This document shows, one piece after another, positions 8,486 through 16,549 of a stretch of 36,572 bases of DNA. The DNA is from an uncultured Alteromonadales bacterium (lineage in GTDB: Bacteria > Pseudomonadota > Gammaproteobacteria > Pseudomonadales > Cellvibrionaceae), in NCBI GenBank assembly GCA_937864365.1, contig CALMJT010000196.1, positions 1 to 36,572 on the forward strand, read 5' to 3'. Both the position numbers and the translations under genes were made by a program. How positions within the stretch are numbered: the stretch's first letter is position 1; every line of letters starts with the position of its first letter. The notes under the pieces are model-generated. The model was not told the DNA's origin. It was given only the letters and a program-made list of their open reading frames with translations, and did not search any database.

Positions 8486-9751
8486 GCCTGTCATGTAGAT
8501 TGTTAATGACTGAAAAAAAACTCTTAAGGCTGCATTCACATCTTCTGGAATAACAGATTCGTCAGGATGATGACTGAGTCCTCGCGGACTTCTTAAAAAT
8601 AACATCGCCATCGGACAAATCTCTGCCATTGCCATGGCATCATGCCCTGCACCAGACGGTAAATAACGAATGGGCAAGCGACTCATGAAAACCGTATCAA
8701 TGGCTTGGGCAAACACTTCTTGAAAACTCTGTTCACACATCACGGCCGCGGCACGGTGAGTATGACTCCAGCTTAATTCTAAGTTTCTTCGTCCGGCGAT
8801 GACTTCACTGGTGTCGTTGATGGTTTCAATCACTTGATCACGCAACTGATCATTTTGCGAACGTACATCCAGCGATAGTAGTGTTTGGCCTGAAATGACA
8901 TTAACTGCACCGGGTTTGGTAAACATCTGCCCAACGGTCGCAACTAAATCACCACCAACGGTGTTAGCGATTTTTTCAATGGCGAGGGTTATTTCTGCGG
9001 CACCGCATAAGCTGTCGCGACGTAAATTCATGGGCGTAGTACCGGCGTGACCGGCCTGACCTTTTAGCTGAATGCTCGCGCGTCTTGCACCGGCAATACC
9101 CGTAACAATACCAACGGGTAAGTCTTCGGCCTCTAATACCGGGCCTTGCTCAATGTGTAATTCCCAAAATCCTAACACTTTCTCGGAATTTAATTTGGCA
9201 TTCGCGCATTGCTCTGGATCTAAACCAAAGTTTTTAAGCGCTTGTGCCATGGAAATGCCGTCTTCATCGGTAACGGATAACCAATCGTCTTGCCATAAAC
9301 CCGCCAGCGCTTTTGAGCCGATCAATGTGGTGCCAAATCGAGTGCCTTCTTCGTCGCAAAAACCGACGATTTCGATCGCATGATCAAAGCGAATATGTTT
9401 TTCGTTTAATTCGCTAACAAGTTCAATCGCCGATAAAACACCGAGAATACCGTCGTAGCGTCCCGCGTAAGGAACCGTATCAAGGTGGGAACCTAATATT
9501 AACGCCGGTGCTTTTGGCAAGTTACCTTCGTATCGCCCCCAAACATTACCGACTTGATCTTGCCATGTGCTCATGCCCGCGGCATTCATCCAGTCGGCCA
9601 CTTGTTGATTAGCGAGTTGGTGTTCTGGCGTTAAATACGCGCGAAGAACTCCATCTTTTAAGGCAGAAAATCCCGCTAAGAGGTCACAACGTTCCAGTAA
9701 TCGTTTACACGCAGACTGACTGTCGAAGTCGCTCAATAATTGTTGCGACAT
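8471..9751 (-). CDS. hpxK: Allantoate amidohydrolase-type M20 enzyme (HpxK-like)
   Basis: A 426-aa M20-family amidohydrolase from the ATG at 9751, which has GGTAAAG upstream; ATGs at 9766 and 9796 would extend it over the previous gene. The dinuclear metal ligands are visible: H89 (GSHLDTV), D100 (GRYDG), E134/E135 (CDEEGTRF), H199 (ELHIEQGP) and H394/H395 (GLSHHPDE). The family includes allantoate amidohydrolase, ureidoglycolate hydrolases, N-carbamoyl-amino-acid hydrolase and beta-ureidopropionase. It lies directly after the PucG-type transaminase in one operon, as in the Klebsiella hpxJK pair. This favours allantoate deamination to (S)-ureidoglycine. The exact substrate remains an inference. 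Confidence 0.85.
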   Translation of the reverse strand: MSQQLLSDFDSQSACKRLLERCDLLAGFSALKDGVLRAYLTPEHQLANQQVADWMNAAGMSTWQDQVGNVWGRYEGNLPKAPALILGSHLDTVPYAGRYDGILGVLSAIELVSELNEKHIRFDHAIEIVGFCDEEGTRFGTTLIGSKALAGLWQDDWLSVTDEDGISMAQALKNFGLDPEQCANAKLNSEKVLGFWELHIEQGPVLEAEDLPVGIVTGIAGARRASIQLKGQAGHAGTTPMNLRRDSLCGAAEITLAIEKIANTVGGDLVATVGQMFTKPGAVNVISGQTLLSLDVRSQNDQLRDQVIETINDTSEVIAGRRNLELSWSHTHRAAAVMCEQSFQEVFAQAIDTVFMSRLPIRYLPSGAGHDAMAMAEICPMAMLFLRSPRGLSHHPDESVIPEDVNAALRVFFQSLTIYMTGITSE

Positions 9752-9758
9752 AAATTCT

Positions 9759-10988
9759 TTACCCATAAACCACAAGCGCAGCGTCAATGCCAGCACCGGG
9801 CGTTAATTGATGACCAGATATTCGTAAACAATTTTCAAGAGCAGCAAGAGTAGTCAGTACAGTGTCTTTGCGCGCGTTATACCCCATGGTGCCAATGCGC
9901 CAGATTTTGCCAGCAAGTGGACCAAATGAGGTGCCGATTTCGATGCAAAAATCCAACAGCATTTGTTTGCGAATGGCTTCACCGTCAACACCCGGTGGAA
10001 TTACCACGCCAACCACATTCGACATTTTATGATTTAAATCACCGAATAATTCGAGATTCATGGCGGCTAAACCTTTGTACATGGCTTGGCCGTGCAATTC
10101 GTGACGGGCAATGCAGTTATCCAATCCTTCTTGCAAAACAATACGCGCGCATTCACGAGCACCGTAGAGCATGGTGGTTGCTTCGGTATGGTGGTTTAAA
10201 CGCTCTTCGCCCCAGTAATCTAATATCATCGGTAAATCAAAATAATTCGAGCGAATGCGATCACCGCTGCCTTCAATATGATGAGATGCTTTAATTCCCG
10301 ATTCTACGTGGTGGCGTTTACGAACGTGTTCGACGAATTTTTCGCTAAGGGTAATTGGGCCGCTGCCAGACGGGCCACCCAGACATTTTTGTAAACCACA
10401 AGAAACAGCGTCAATTTGCCAATCGTCGGTTAATAATGTGTTGCCAACAATCGACGCGGTTGCATCGCAATATAAAAGCACACCGTGGTCGTGACAGATT
10501 TTTCCAATCTCTTCGAGTGGCTGCAACATGGTGGTCGAGGTATCGCCCTGCACCAACGCTAAAAGCGTAGGTTTAATGCTTTTTATGGCAATTTCTATTT
10601 CGTTGGGTGTAAATACTTCGCCCCATGCTTTTTCGATGACATAAACGTCAGCACCGCAGCGCTCGGCAATTTCTTTTAATAAATGCCCAAAACGGCCAAA
10701 GACTGGAATTAATACCTTATCACCCGGCGTAATGGCAGATACCAAACAGGCTTCGATGGCAGCGCGTGAGGTGCCATCAATTAATAAAGTCCATCGGTTT
10801 TGTGTAACGAAAATATCGCGATACAGCGACATGGTTTCGTTCATGTACGCGGTCATGGCAGGATCATACTGGCCCACAAGCTGCGCCGACATGGCTCTTA
10901 ATACGCGCGGGTCGGCGTTAATTGGTCCCGGCCCCATTAATAATCGAGCGGGAGGATTTATTTGGTCGTGTTTTTTACTATCGAACAT
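9759..10988 (-). CDS. pucG: (S)-ureidoglycine-glyoxylate aminotransferase (PucG/HpxJ type)
   Basis: A 409-aa class V PLP aminotransferase. It opens with LLMGPGPINADPRVLRAM, and the Schiff-base Lys is K201 (SCGLQKCLGGPSG), with D175 (CDATAS) contacting the cofactor. AGXT/PucG-like enzymes of this length transfer the amino group of ureidoglycine to glyoxylate, giving oxalurate and glycine. The start ATG has AAAGGT upstream. It is the middle gene of a leftward operon: permease, then 23 nt, then this gene, then the amidohydrolase. The linkage to allantoate, oxamate and allantoinase genes favours the ureide role over serine- or alanine-glyoxylate aminotransferase. Confidence 0.88.
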   Translation of the reverse strand: MFDSKKHDQINPPARLLMGPGPINADPRVLRAMSAQLVGQYDPAMTAYMNETMSLYRDIFVTQNRWTLLIDGTSRAAIEACLVSAITPGDKVLIPVFGRFGHLLKEIAERCGADVYVIEKAWGEVFTPNEIEIAIKSIKPTLLALVQGDTSTTMLQPLEEIGKICHDHGVLLYCDATASIVGNTLLTDDWQIDAVSCGLQKCLGGPSGSGPITLSEKFVEHVRKRHHVESGIKASHHIEGSGDRIRSNYFDLPMILDYWGEERLNHHTEATTMLYGARECARIVLQEGLDNCIARHELHGQAMYKGLAAMNLELFGDLNHKMSNVVGVVIPPGVDGEAIRKQMLLDFCIEIGTSFGPLAGKIWRIGTMGYNARKDTVLTTLAALENCLRISGHQLTPGAGIDAALVVYG

Positions 10989-11011
10989 CGTAATTACCTT
11001 TTAACTCACGC

Positions 11012-11842
11012 TTAAAACAGCGTTAAAGCCACTTGAATTAACATGCGCACGCCGGTGATTGCTAAAACAATTGCGAAGATTTTTTTCAACAGAGCACCAT
11101 CCAATTTGGAACCCAATTTCGCGCCAACCGGTGCAAACAAAACGGTCAAAGGCACAATGGCAACTAAGCCCGGCAGGTTTACCAAACCAAAGGTATATTC
11201 CGGCGCATTTTCGGGTGTTTGACCTTGCAAAAGCATCATTAGGGCACCGGGCAATGCAATTAAAAATCCGAAGGCAGCCGCCGTACCAACTGCACGATGG
11301 GCAGCAACATTGAACGCTGTTAAGGTAGGTACACCAAGAGTACCGCCGCCAATGCCGACCATCACCGAGAAAAAGCCAATCAAAGAGGCAATAACACTCT
11401 GGCCCGGTTTTCCCGGAAGACTTTCGGCCAAGGGTTTTGCTTTGGCCCGAAACAGCATGTTAAGCGAAACTAAAACCGCCATAACACCAAATAAAATACT
11501 GAAAATATGGCCATTAACAATGGTGACCAGATAACTGCCACAAAGCACGCCTAATATCATGAACGGCGCCCAGCGTTTAAGCAGATCCCAATCGACATTA
11601 CCTTTGGTGTTGTGCGCACGAATGGACGAGATAGAAGTAGGAATAATGGTCGCCAAAGATGTGCCGGTTGCAACCACCATGGCTGTTGCCGGATCAATAC
11701 CCAAGCCTTGGAAAACAAAGTAAAGCACGGGCACAATTACAATTCCACCGCCAACACCTAACAGGCCGGCTAGAATTCCCGCAAAAATACCTGTAAAAAT
11801 TAACGCGATAAAAACCGGTAGTAATTCAGAAAACTGTTCCAC
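11012..11842 (-). CDS. TauE/SafE (TSUP) family anion permease
   Basis: A 276-aa inner-membrane protein with about eight hydrophobic segments. The family signature GILAGLLGVGGGIVIVPVL is near the N terminus, and a second half-repeat has FFSVMVGIGGGTLGVPTL. The start is GTG at 11842. TSUP proteins export or import small anions such as sulfite, sulfoacetate or organic acids. Here it leads the operon with pucG and hpxK, so it probably moves an intermediate or end product of ureide breakdown, for example oxalate, oxamate, glyoxylate or a ureide. No substrate can be read from the sequence. Confidence 0.9.
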   Translation of the reverse strand: MEQFSELLPVFIALIFTGIFAGILAGLLGVGGGIVIVPVLYFVFQGLGIDPATAMVVATGTSLATIIPTSISSIRAHNTKGNVDWDLLKRWAPFMILGVLCGSYLVTIVNGHIFSILFGVMAVLVSLNMLFRAKAKPLAESLPGKPGQSVIASLIGFFSVMVGIGGGTLGVPTLTAFNVAAHRAVGTAAAFGFLIALPGALMMLLQGQTPENAPEYTFGLVNLPGLVAIVPLTVLFAPVGAKLGSKLDGALLKKIFAIVLAITGVRMLIQVALTLF

Positions 11843-11945
11843 AGAAAACTCGTTTTAAAAAATGGATAAATTAACAATTGGGCCGGTGTTGTTTCAAAAA
11901 AACACAAAAGTGTATTTTTCTAAAAGAACACCGAACGATACTAAA

Positions 11946-12095
11946 GGAAACTCTGATTAACCCAGCGTTTCCAGCGACACAGTGATGTGCCGCCAATTTC
12001 AAGAACTGTAGGTGATTGAAATTGTGAAGAAATTGAAAATGGCATTTTCAATTTCTGTTCTCGATTAAATCAGAGATGAGTTAATCGGAGGTTCC
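11946..12095. repeat. MITE-like element, 150 bp
   Basis: The terminal inverted repeats start GGAAACTCTGATTAACCCA on the left and, read inward from the right end, GGAACCTCCGATTAACTCA (16 of 19 match). A 4-bp TAAA flanks both sides (11942-11945 and 12096-12099) and may be a target-site duplication. There is no coding capacity. Related ends occur at 18876-18900 and 21436-21477, and a matching core at 8459-8485. It accounts for most of the non-coding gap 11843-12187. Confidence 0.6.
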
Positions 12096-12187
12096 TAAAG
12101 ATGCTGATAAAAACTTTTGACGCTGAACATTTGGCTATCGAATCAACACTTAAAAATCAACTCGATAGCGCAGGCAAAAATGAATAA

Positions 12188-13780
12188 TTAAACATTCGCC
12201 CAAAGGCCAGCACCGTCACTGCGCGGATCGGTGGCGACTTGTAAATCGCCGTTTTCCGATAAAATAATACCGCCAGCATGACCCATCATTTCGATTTGAC
12301 TTGGTACTTCAGCAACTTCGTGGCCTAACTTAGTTAAATCTCCGGCAATTTCGTCGGCCAGGTTTTTTTCTAATTTAAGGTTGTTACTAACATCACCCCA
12401 AGTACGGCCAAGCAACCAACGATCTTTAGCGATAGCATCTTCAAGTGATAAACCATCATAGATATGACGAGTAAATAAGGCCGCTTGAGTTTGTGGCTGA
12501 CCTTCGCCACCCATGGTGCCGTAGCTGAAACGTCGGCCATCGTCGAGCAACGCAAATGCAGGATTTAACGTATGCAACGGTTTTGCGTTTGGTGTTAAGT
12601 GATTGTGATGATCTTTATTTAAATTAAAACTCAAACCACGGTTATTCCACACCAAACCTAAATCAGGAATGACCAAACCACTGCCAAATTCCCAATAAAT
12701 ACTTTGAATAAACGACACCATAGTACCGTCTTGGTCGAGCGCACCCATCCAAATGGTATCGCCGTGTTCGGCAGGTCGTGGCCATTCTAATGCACGGTTA
12801 CTGTCAATGGATTTAGCCAACACATCTAATGAGCTGGAATCTAAAAATTCTTGTGCCGATTTTTTCATGCGTGCGCGATCACACACAAAACTATCGCGAA
12901 TTAAAAACGCTTGCTTAGTACATTCAACAATATGATGCACACGCTCGGCTTCGCTCCAACTTTCTTTATACACTCGGTCGTACAGCGCCAAAATAATTAA
13001 CGACGCCAAACCTTGCGTGGGTGCGACCATATTAAATAAATGGCCTTTCGAGGTTTTGGTGGTTAAAGGGGTAAGCGCCTCGGCTTTAAATGCCGCTAAG
13101 TCTTCACGAGTAATTGGGCTGTCTTGTTTGTCTAATTCTTTAGCAATGGTATTGGCAATATCACCTTGGTAAAAATCCATCAAACCAAGATCAGCAACCG
13201 TTAAGTGATCGATCATGTCGGCGAGATTTTTATTCACCAAGGTTTTACCCGCGGTTAGGGTTTTACCATTGTCTAAATAAAGCTCGTTAAACGCTTTAAA
13301 ACCGTTTAACTCGTCAAAGGTTTTTTCCGATGCAGCTTGGAGGCTTTCGGTAATTTTAATGCCGTTTGCAGCCAAGTCTTTGGCCGGGCCTAATAAACGC
13401 GAGAGCGGTAAAGATTTTTTGCCGCCAAAAATATCGCGTACCAAATGCCAACCGGCGATGGTGCCTGCTTGGGTGATTGCCGCCAAACCACCACGGTTTG
13501 GAATACTGTCTAACGATTTTTGCGCTAATAATTCTTGATAACGGCCAATGGTTGCCAGGCTACCGGAGCTGCCACAGGCATCAATGGCAACGGGTTTATC
13601 ACCGGGCTTTTGCACAATCCAAAAACCATCGCCACCGAGACTGTTCATGTGTGGATAAACAACGGCAATGGCAGCTGCGGCTGCAACCATTGCATCGACG
13701 GCGCTGCCGCCTTCTTTTAACACCGATAATCCAACTTCCGCTGCTTGTGCATGTGGAGCGGTAAACGCAACCTTAGCCAT
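12188..13780 (-). CDS. hpxW: Oxamate amidohydrolase-type Ntn hydrolase (HpxW-like, GGT family)
   Basis: A 530-aa gamma-glutamyltransferase-family proenzyme. The predicted autocleavage site and nucleophile is T342 in EHGDTIWMGALD, which gives a large and a small subunit; GGYGT/GG-type loops appear as YGTMGGEGQPQ. No signal peptide is present (it begins MAKVAFTAPHAQAA), unlike periplasmic glutathione-degrading GGTs. Cytosolic location, the GDT nucleophile context and the ureide gene neighbours match Klebsiella HpxW, which hydrolyses oxamate to oxalate and ammonia. This would be the last step of the oxalurate branch. A cephalosporin-acylase-like or generic GGT role is less likely. Confidence 0.82.
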   Translation of the reverse strand: MAKVAFTAPHAQAAEVGLSVLKEGGSAVDAMVAAAAAIAVVYPHMNSLGGDGFWIVQKPGDKPVAIDACGSSGSLATIGRYQELLAQKSLDSIPNRGGLAAITQAGTIAGWHLVRDIFGGKKSLPLSRLLGPAKDLAANGIKITESLQAASEKTFDELNGFKAFNELYLDNGKTLTAGKTLVNKNLADMIDHLTVADLGLMDFYQGDIANTIAKELDKQDSPITREDLAAFKAEALTPLTTKTSKGHLFNMVAPTQGLASLIILALYDRVYKESWSEAERVHHIVECTKQAFLIRDSFVCDRARMKKSAQEFLDSSSLDVLAKSIDSNRALEWPRPAEHGDTIWMGALDQDGTMVSFIQSIYWEFGSGLVIPDLGLVWNNRGLSFNLNKDHHNHLTPNAKPLHTLNPAFALLDDGRRFSYGTMGGEGQPQTQAALFTRHIYDGLSLEDAIAKDRWLLGRTWGDVSNNLKLEKNLADEIAGDLTKLGHEVAEVPSQIEMMGHAGGIILSENGDLQVATDPRSDGAGLWANV

Positions 13781-13886
13781 AATCTAATCCAATAATTCTG
13801 GTAATCTTTTTATTAAACGTTGCCAATATTTTTAAAAAATACGCCGTGTTTATTTGGTGTATTTTTGTGCTTCTGTAATGTTGATA

Positions 13887-15089
13887 TTATTTAAACGCTG
13901 ATGTAAGAGACGATGCCTCTAGATGTTTTATCAACGCCAACAAATCTCTGTCACCACCCTGTTTGGTCATTACCGACAATCCCCAAGCACAGTTATCGCT
14001 TTGTAGATACGGCAAGCTTACCTGCACAGATTTAGATAAACCGGCGATGGCCGTTAAACCCATTAACTGATTGCGGTATTCGTTCATAACTTCCGCTGGA
14101 GTATCGAGCAAAGGTGCAGCGCCCGGTGCGGTTGGTAGAATCACGCAGGTGTTATCGAGCAAAAATTCTTGTTGAGCGTATTCTAAAAACGCTAAAGCTT
14201 GTTGTTCGGCGGCTTCTTTTTGTTCAATCGTGATGGTTTGGCACCACAACAAACGCTCGGTAATGTCAGGGGCAAATTCCGGCTGATAGGTTTCAATCCA
14301 TTCGCCGTGCTCGCGCCAAATTTCAAAACCTTGCAGTACTCGGAATGCGGCGCTGGCCTTTGCCGTAATCTCAGTTGGCAAAGGTTTTACGTCTATGCGT
14401 TCAAACACATTGGCTGCTTTTAGCTCGGTGGTTAATGCAGGTACAAGCTCCAACCAAGCCGTTAGGTTCTCCGGTAACAGAACAACACAATTGCTCAAGG
14501 TGCTAATTGTTGACTGCTTCGGCAACAATACATCTGCCACCCTTGCAAGGGTGTCAAAGTCGCGCGTAAGCCAACCGACCGTATCAAACCGTGGCGACAA
14601 ACCCACCAAGTGCTCAACGCTGATGACGCCGTGCGACGGACGAATTCCATACAAACCATTGTAGCTAGCCGGAACTCGCACCGAGCCGCCGGTATCGGTA
14701 CCCAAGCCAATATCTACCGCCGAATTAGCCGTAGTAATTGCCGAACCTGAGCTTGAACCACCAGGAACACGACGTGCATCCAGAGCGTTAGCAGGTGTTC
14801 CGTAGTGAACATTTACACCGTTTAGACTGTAGGCGATTTCATCGGTGAGCGTTTTTGCTCGAAGCTGAGCCCCAGCCTCTATTAATGCTTTTACAACCGG
14901 AGAAGTGGCCTTAGGAATTGGATGCGTGGCCAACCAGTCTGGGTTGCCCGCCGAAGTCGGCAGACCGGCAATATGAAACAAATCTTTTACACCCAAACGC
15001 AAACCCGATAAGGCTCCGGCAGCCGGTACGCAATCCGGTACGGTGATACCTTGGCAGTCAAATAGGATTTCAGGGAGATTTTGAGTCAT
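13887..15089 (-). CDS. Amidase signature enzyme, AMI1-like; candidate oxalurate amidohydrolase
   Basis: A 400-aa amidase signature protein with the Ser-cisSer-Lys triad in order: K35 (GVKDLFHIAG), S112 (GGSSSGSA) and S136 (GTDTGGSVRVPAS). The short length and triad spacing resemble plant indole-3-acetamide hydrolase AMI1 more than the longer HpxY/AtzE amidases. It begins about 280 bp beyond the adenine deaminase stop and ends 107 bp before the hpxW-like start on the same strand. The pathway encoded here needs an enzyme converting oxalurate to oxamate and no HpxX/HpxY pair is seen, so this is the best candidate. That role is inference; other amides are possible. Confidence 0.85.
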   Translation of the reverse strand: MTQNLPEILFDCQGITVPDCVPAAGALSGLRLGVKDLFHIAGLPTSAGNPDWLATHPIPKATSPVVKALIEAGAQLRAKTLTDEIAYSLNGVNVHYGTPANALDARRVPGGSSSGSAITTANSAVDIGLGTDTGGSVRVPASYNGLYGIRPSHGVISVEHLVGLSPRFDTVGWLTRDFDTLARVADVLLPKQSTISTLSNCVVLLPENLTAWLELVPALTTELKAANVFERIDVKPLPTEITAKASAAFRVLQGFEIWREHGEWIETYQPEFAPDITERLLWCQTITIEQKEAAEQQALAFLEYAQQEFLLDNTCVILPTAPGAAPLLDTPAEVMNEYRNQLMGLTAIAGLSKSVQVSLPYLQSDNCAWGLSVMTKQGGDRDLLALIKHLEASSLTSAFK

Positions 15090-15323
15090 AGTGAGTTACG
15101 CAAATTTCTTCAAGCAAAACGCTGTTACATCGTATCAATTGACGCCAAGCTTGCCATAACCTGACCACTTGATCAATTTTTTAATCGAAACGATCCGTTC
15201 AAAACTTTCTCGCTAAGAGAATAGATGTTAAAGACAATAAAGTTGGATTTAGCTCGGTATCAAGGCCCAAGAACGAGCCGCTTTAAACGACGAACAATGT
15301 GAACAGTTAAAGCCACAGAACTT

Positions 15324-15356
15324 TTGGCTCTTAAAGAGTTGCACTTCAAGAGCCAA
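15324..15356 (-). terminator. Stem-loop after adenine deaminase
   Basis: TTGGCTCTT (15324-15332) pairs perfectly with AAGAGCCAA (15348-15356) across a 15-nt loop, 13 nt beyond the stop of the leftward deaminase gene. Only a short, broken T-run follows, so it is a weak terminator or RNA-stabilising hairpin. The rest of the 15090-15368 gap shows nothing else. Confidence 0.45.
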
Positions 15357-15368
15357 GAACATGACACG

Positions 15369-16373
15369 CTATTGAGCAACCGCGTCGATTTCGGCCAACC
15401 ACTTTTGTTGCTCGGCTTCAGAGATAAAGCTCGCCAAGAAGCTGTTTTTAGCCAGTGCAACAATCTGCTCTGCGCTCGGTGACAAAGCTTCATCAACGGC
15501 AATAAAGTTTTGATTCATGTAACCGCCAAAGTACGCGGGATCATCAGAGTTGATCATCACGCGAATGCCGCGATCAAGCAGCGTTAGTAGCGGGTGTTTC
15601 GCCATGTCGTCATAAACACACAAACGCACATTCGATAATGGGCAGACGGTGAGCGCCATGTTCTCGTCGGTAACGCGCTGCATTAGGGTCTCACTTTCGG
15701 TGATGCGAACACCATGATCAATACGATCAATGTTTAGTAAATCTAATGCTTGCTCAATGTAATCTGCTGGACCTTCTTCACCGGCATGAGCAACCAAGCG
15801 CAAGCCCGCTTCTTTGGCTTTGGCAAATACATTGGTGAACAACTGTGGTGGGAAGTCTTTTTCCGATGAATCCAAACCAACACCCTGAATTAAATGCAAC
15901 CAAGGTTGTGCTTGTTCCCAGGTTTGCAGCGCGTCAGCTTCAGGAAGATGACGCAAGAAACACATAATCAATTGACTGCTAATGCCCAGTTTTTCTTGGC
16001 CTGCTTTTAAGGCATCGTCGATACCTTGAATAACTTCGCCAAATTCAATACCACGACTGGTATGGCTTTGCGGATCAAAAAAGATTTCGCAGTGAACCAC
16101 TCGATCTTCAGCGCAGTGTTCAAGATAAGCCCACGTTAAATCGTAGAAATCTTGGCGGGTTTGCAGTACGTCGGTTGCTTGGTAATACAGATCTAAAAAC
16201 GATTGCAGATCGCTAAAATCATAAAGCGCCGCTAACTCTTCAGCATTCGCGTAAGGCAGTTCGATATTGTTGCGTTTGGCCAGCGCAAAAACCATTTCTG
16301 GCTCTAGCGTACCTTCAATGTGCAAATGCAATTCGGCTTTGGGTAATTTTTTTATCAGTTCTAGATTGCTCAC
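15369..16373 (-). CDS. Adenine deaminase (ADA-superfamily, AAH1/PA0148 type)
   Basis: A 334-aa amidohydrolase from a GTG start. The metal site has H16 and H18 (ELHLHIEG), followed by VAHAGEEGP and the catalytic INSDDPAYFGGY. The SDDPAYFGGY form is typical of adenine deaminases of this superfamily, whereas true adenosine deaminases usually carry an NTDDP-type motif. It would convert adenine to hypoxanthine and ammonia and so feed purine breakdown. It follows the nucleoside permease/phosphorylase gene on the same strand, with a perfect 14-bp inverted repeat between them. An adenosine deaminase label is the main alternative. Confidence 0.88.
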   Translation of the reverse strand: MSNLELIKKLPKAELHLHIEGTLEPEMVFALAKRNNIELPYANAEELAALYDFSDLQSFLDLYYQATDVLQTRQDFYDLTWAYLEHCAEDRVVHCEIFFDPQSHTSRGIEFGEVIQGIDDALKAGQEKLGISSQLIMCFLRHLPEADALQTWEQAQPWLHLIQGVGLDSSEKDFPPQLFTNVFAKAKEAGLRLVAHAGEEGPADYIEQALDLLNIDRIDHGVRITESETLMQRVTDENMALTVCPLSNVRLCVYDDMAKHPLLTLLDRGIRVMINSDDPAYFGGYMNQNFIAVDEALSPSAEQIVALAKNSFLASFISEAEQQKWLAEIDAVAQ

Positions 16374-16402
16374 GTAAGACTCTCAATATTTAACAATTAG
16401 AC

Positions 16403-16436
16403 CCTTTAATGAATTCACCGACGAATTCATTAAAGG
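16403..16436. promoter_or_regulatory. Perfect 14-bp inverted repeat upstream of adenine deaminase
   Basis: CCTTTAATGAATTC and GAATTCATTAAAGG flank a 6-nt centre. The element starts 30 nt upstream of the GTG start of the leftward deaminase gene. No T-run follows on the minus strand, so it looks more like an operator or 5'-leader hairpin than an intrinsic terminator. Confidence 0.5.
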
Positions 16437-16549
16437 ACAGAAATAGCCAATGCAATTTCTTATTTTCTGTTTTTAGGTGCTTTGATCTCAGTGGCGGTAA
16501 TTGCAGCAGTATTAATTTCAGTCACCGCTCACAGGATCATTGCTTTTTA

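Noticed and set aside
9752-9796. Upstream starts for the HpxK-like gene
   Set aside because: They overlap the aminotransferase gene, and only the ATG at 9751 has a reasonable ribosome binding site.
12101-12187. 28-aa ORF with a strong ribosome binding site
   Set aside because: The ribosome binding site belongs to the end of a MITE-like repeat and the peptide has no recognisable features, so it is kept as an observation, not called as a gene.
12188-13780. Glutathione gamma-glutamyltranspeptidase
   Set aside because: No signal peptide and the gene neighbours are ureide genes; the HpxW-like oxamate role fits better.
15369-16373. Adenosine deaminase proper
   Set aside because: The SDDPAYFGGY active-site form is that of adenine deaminases; adenosine deaminases typically differ here.
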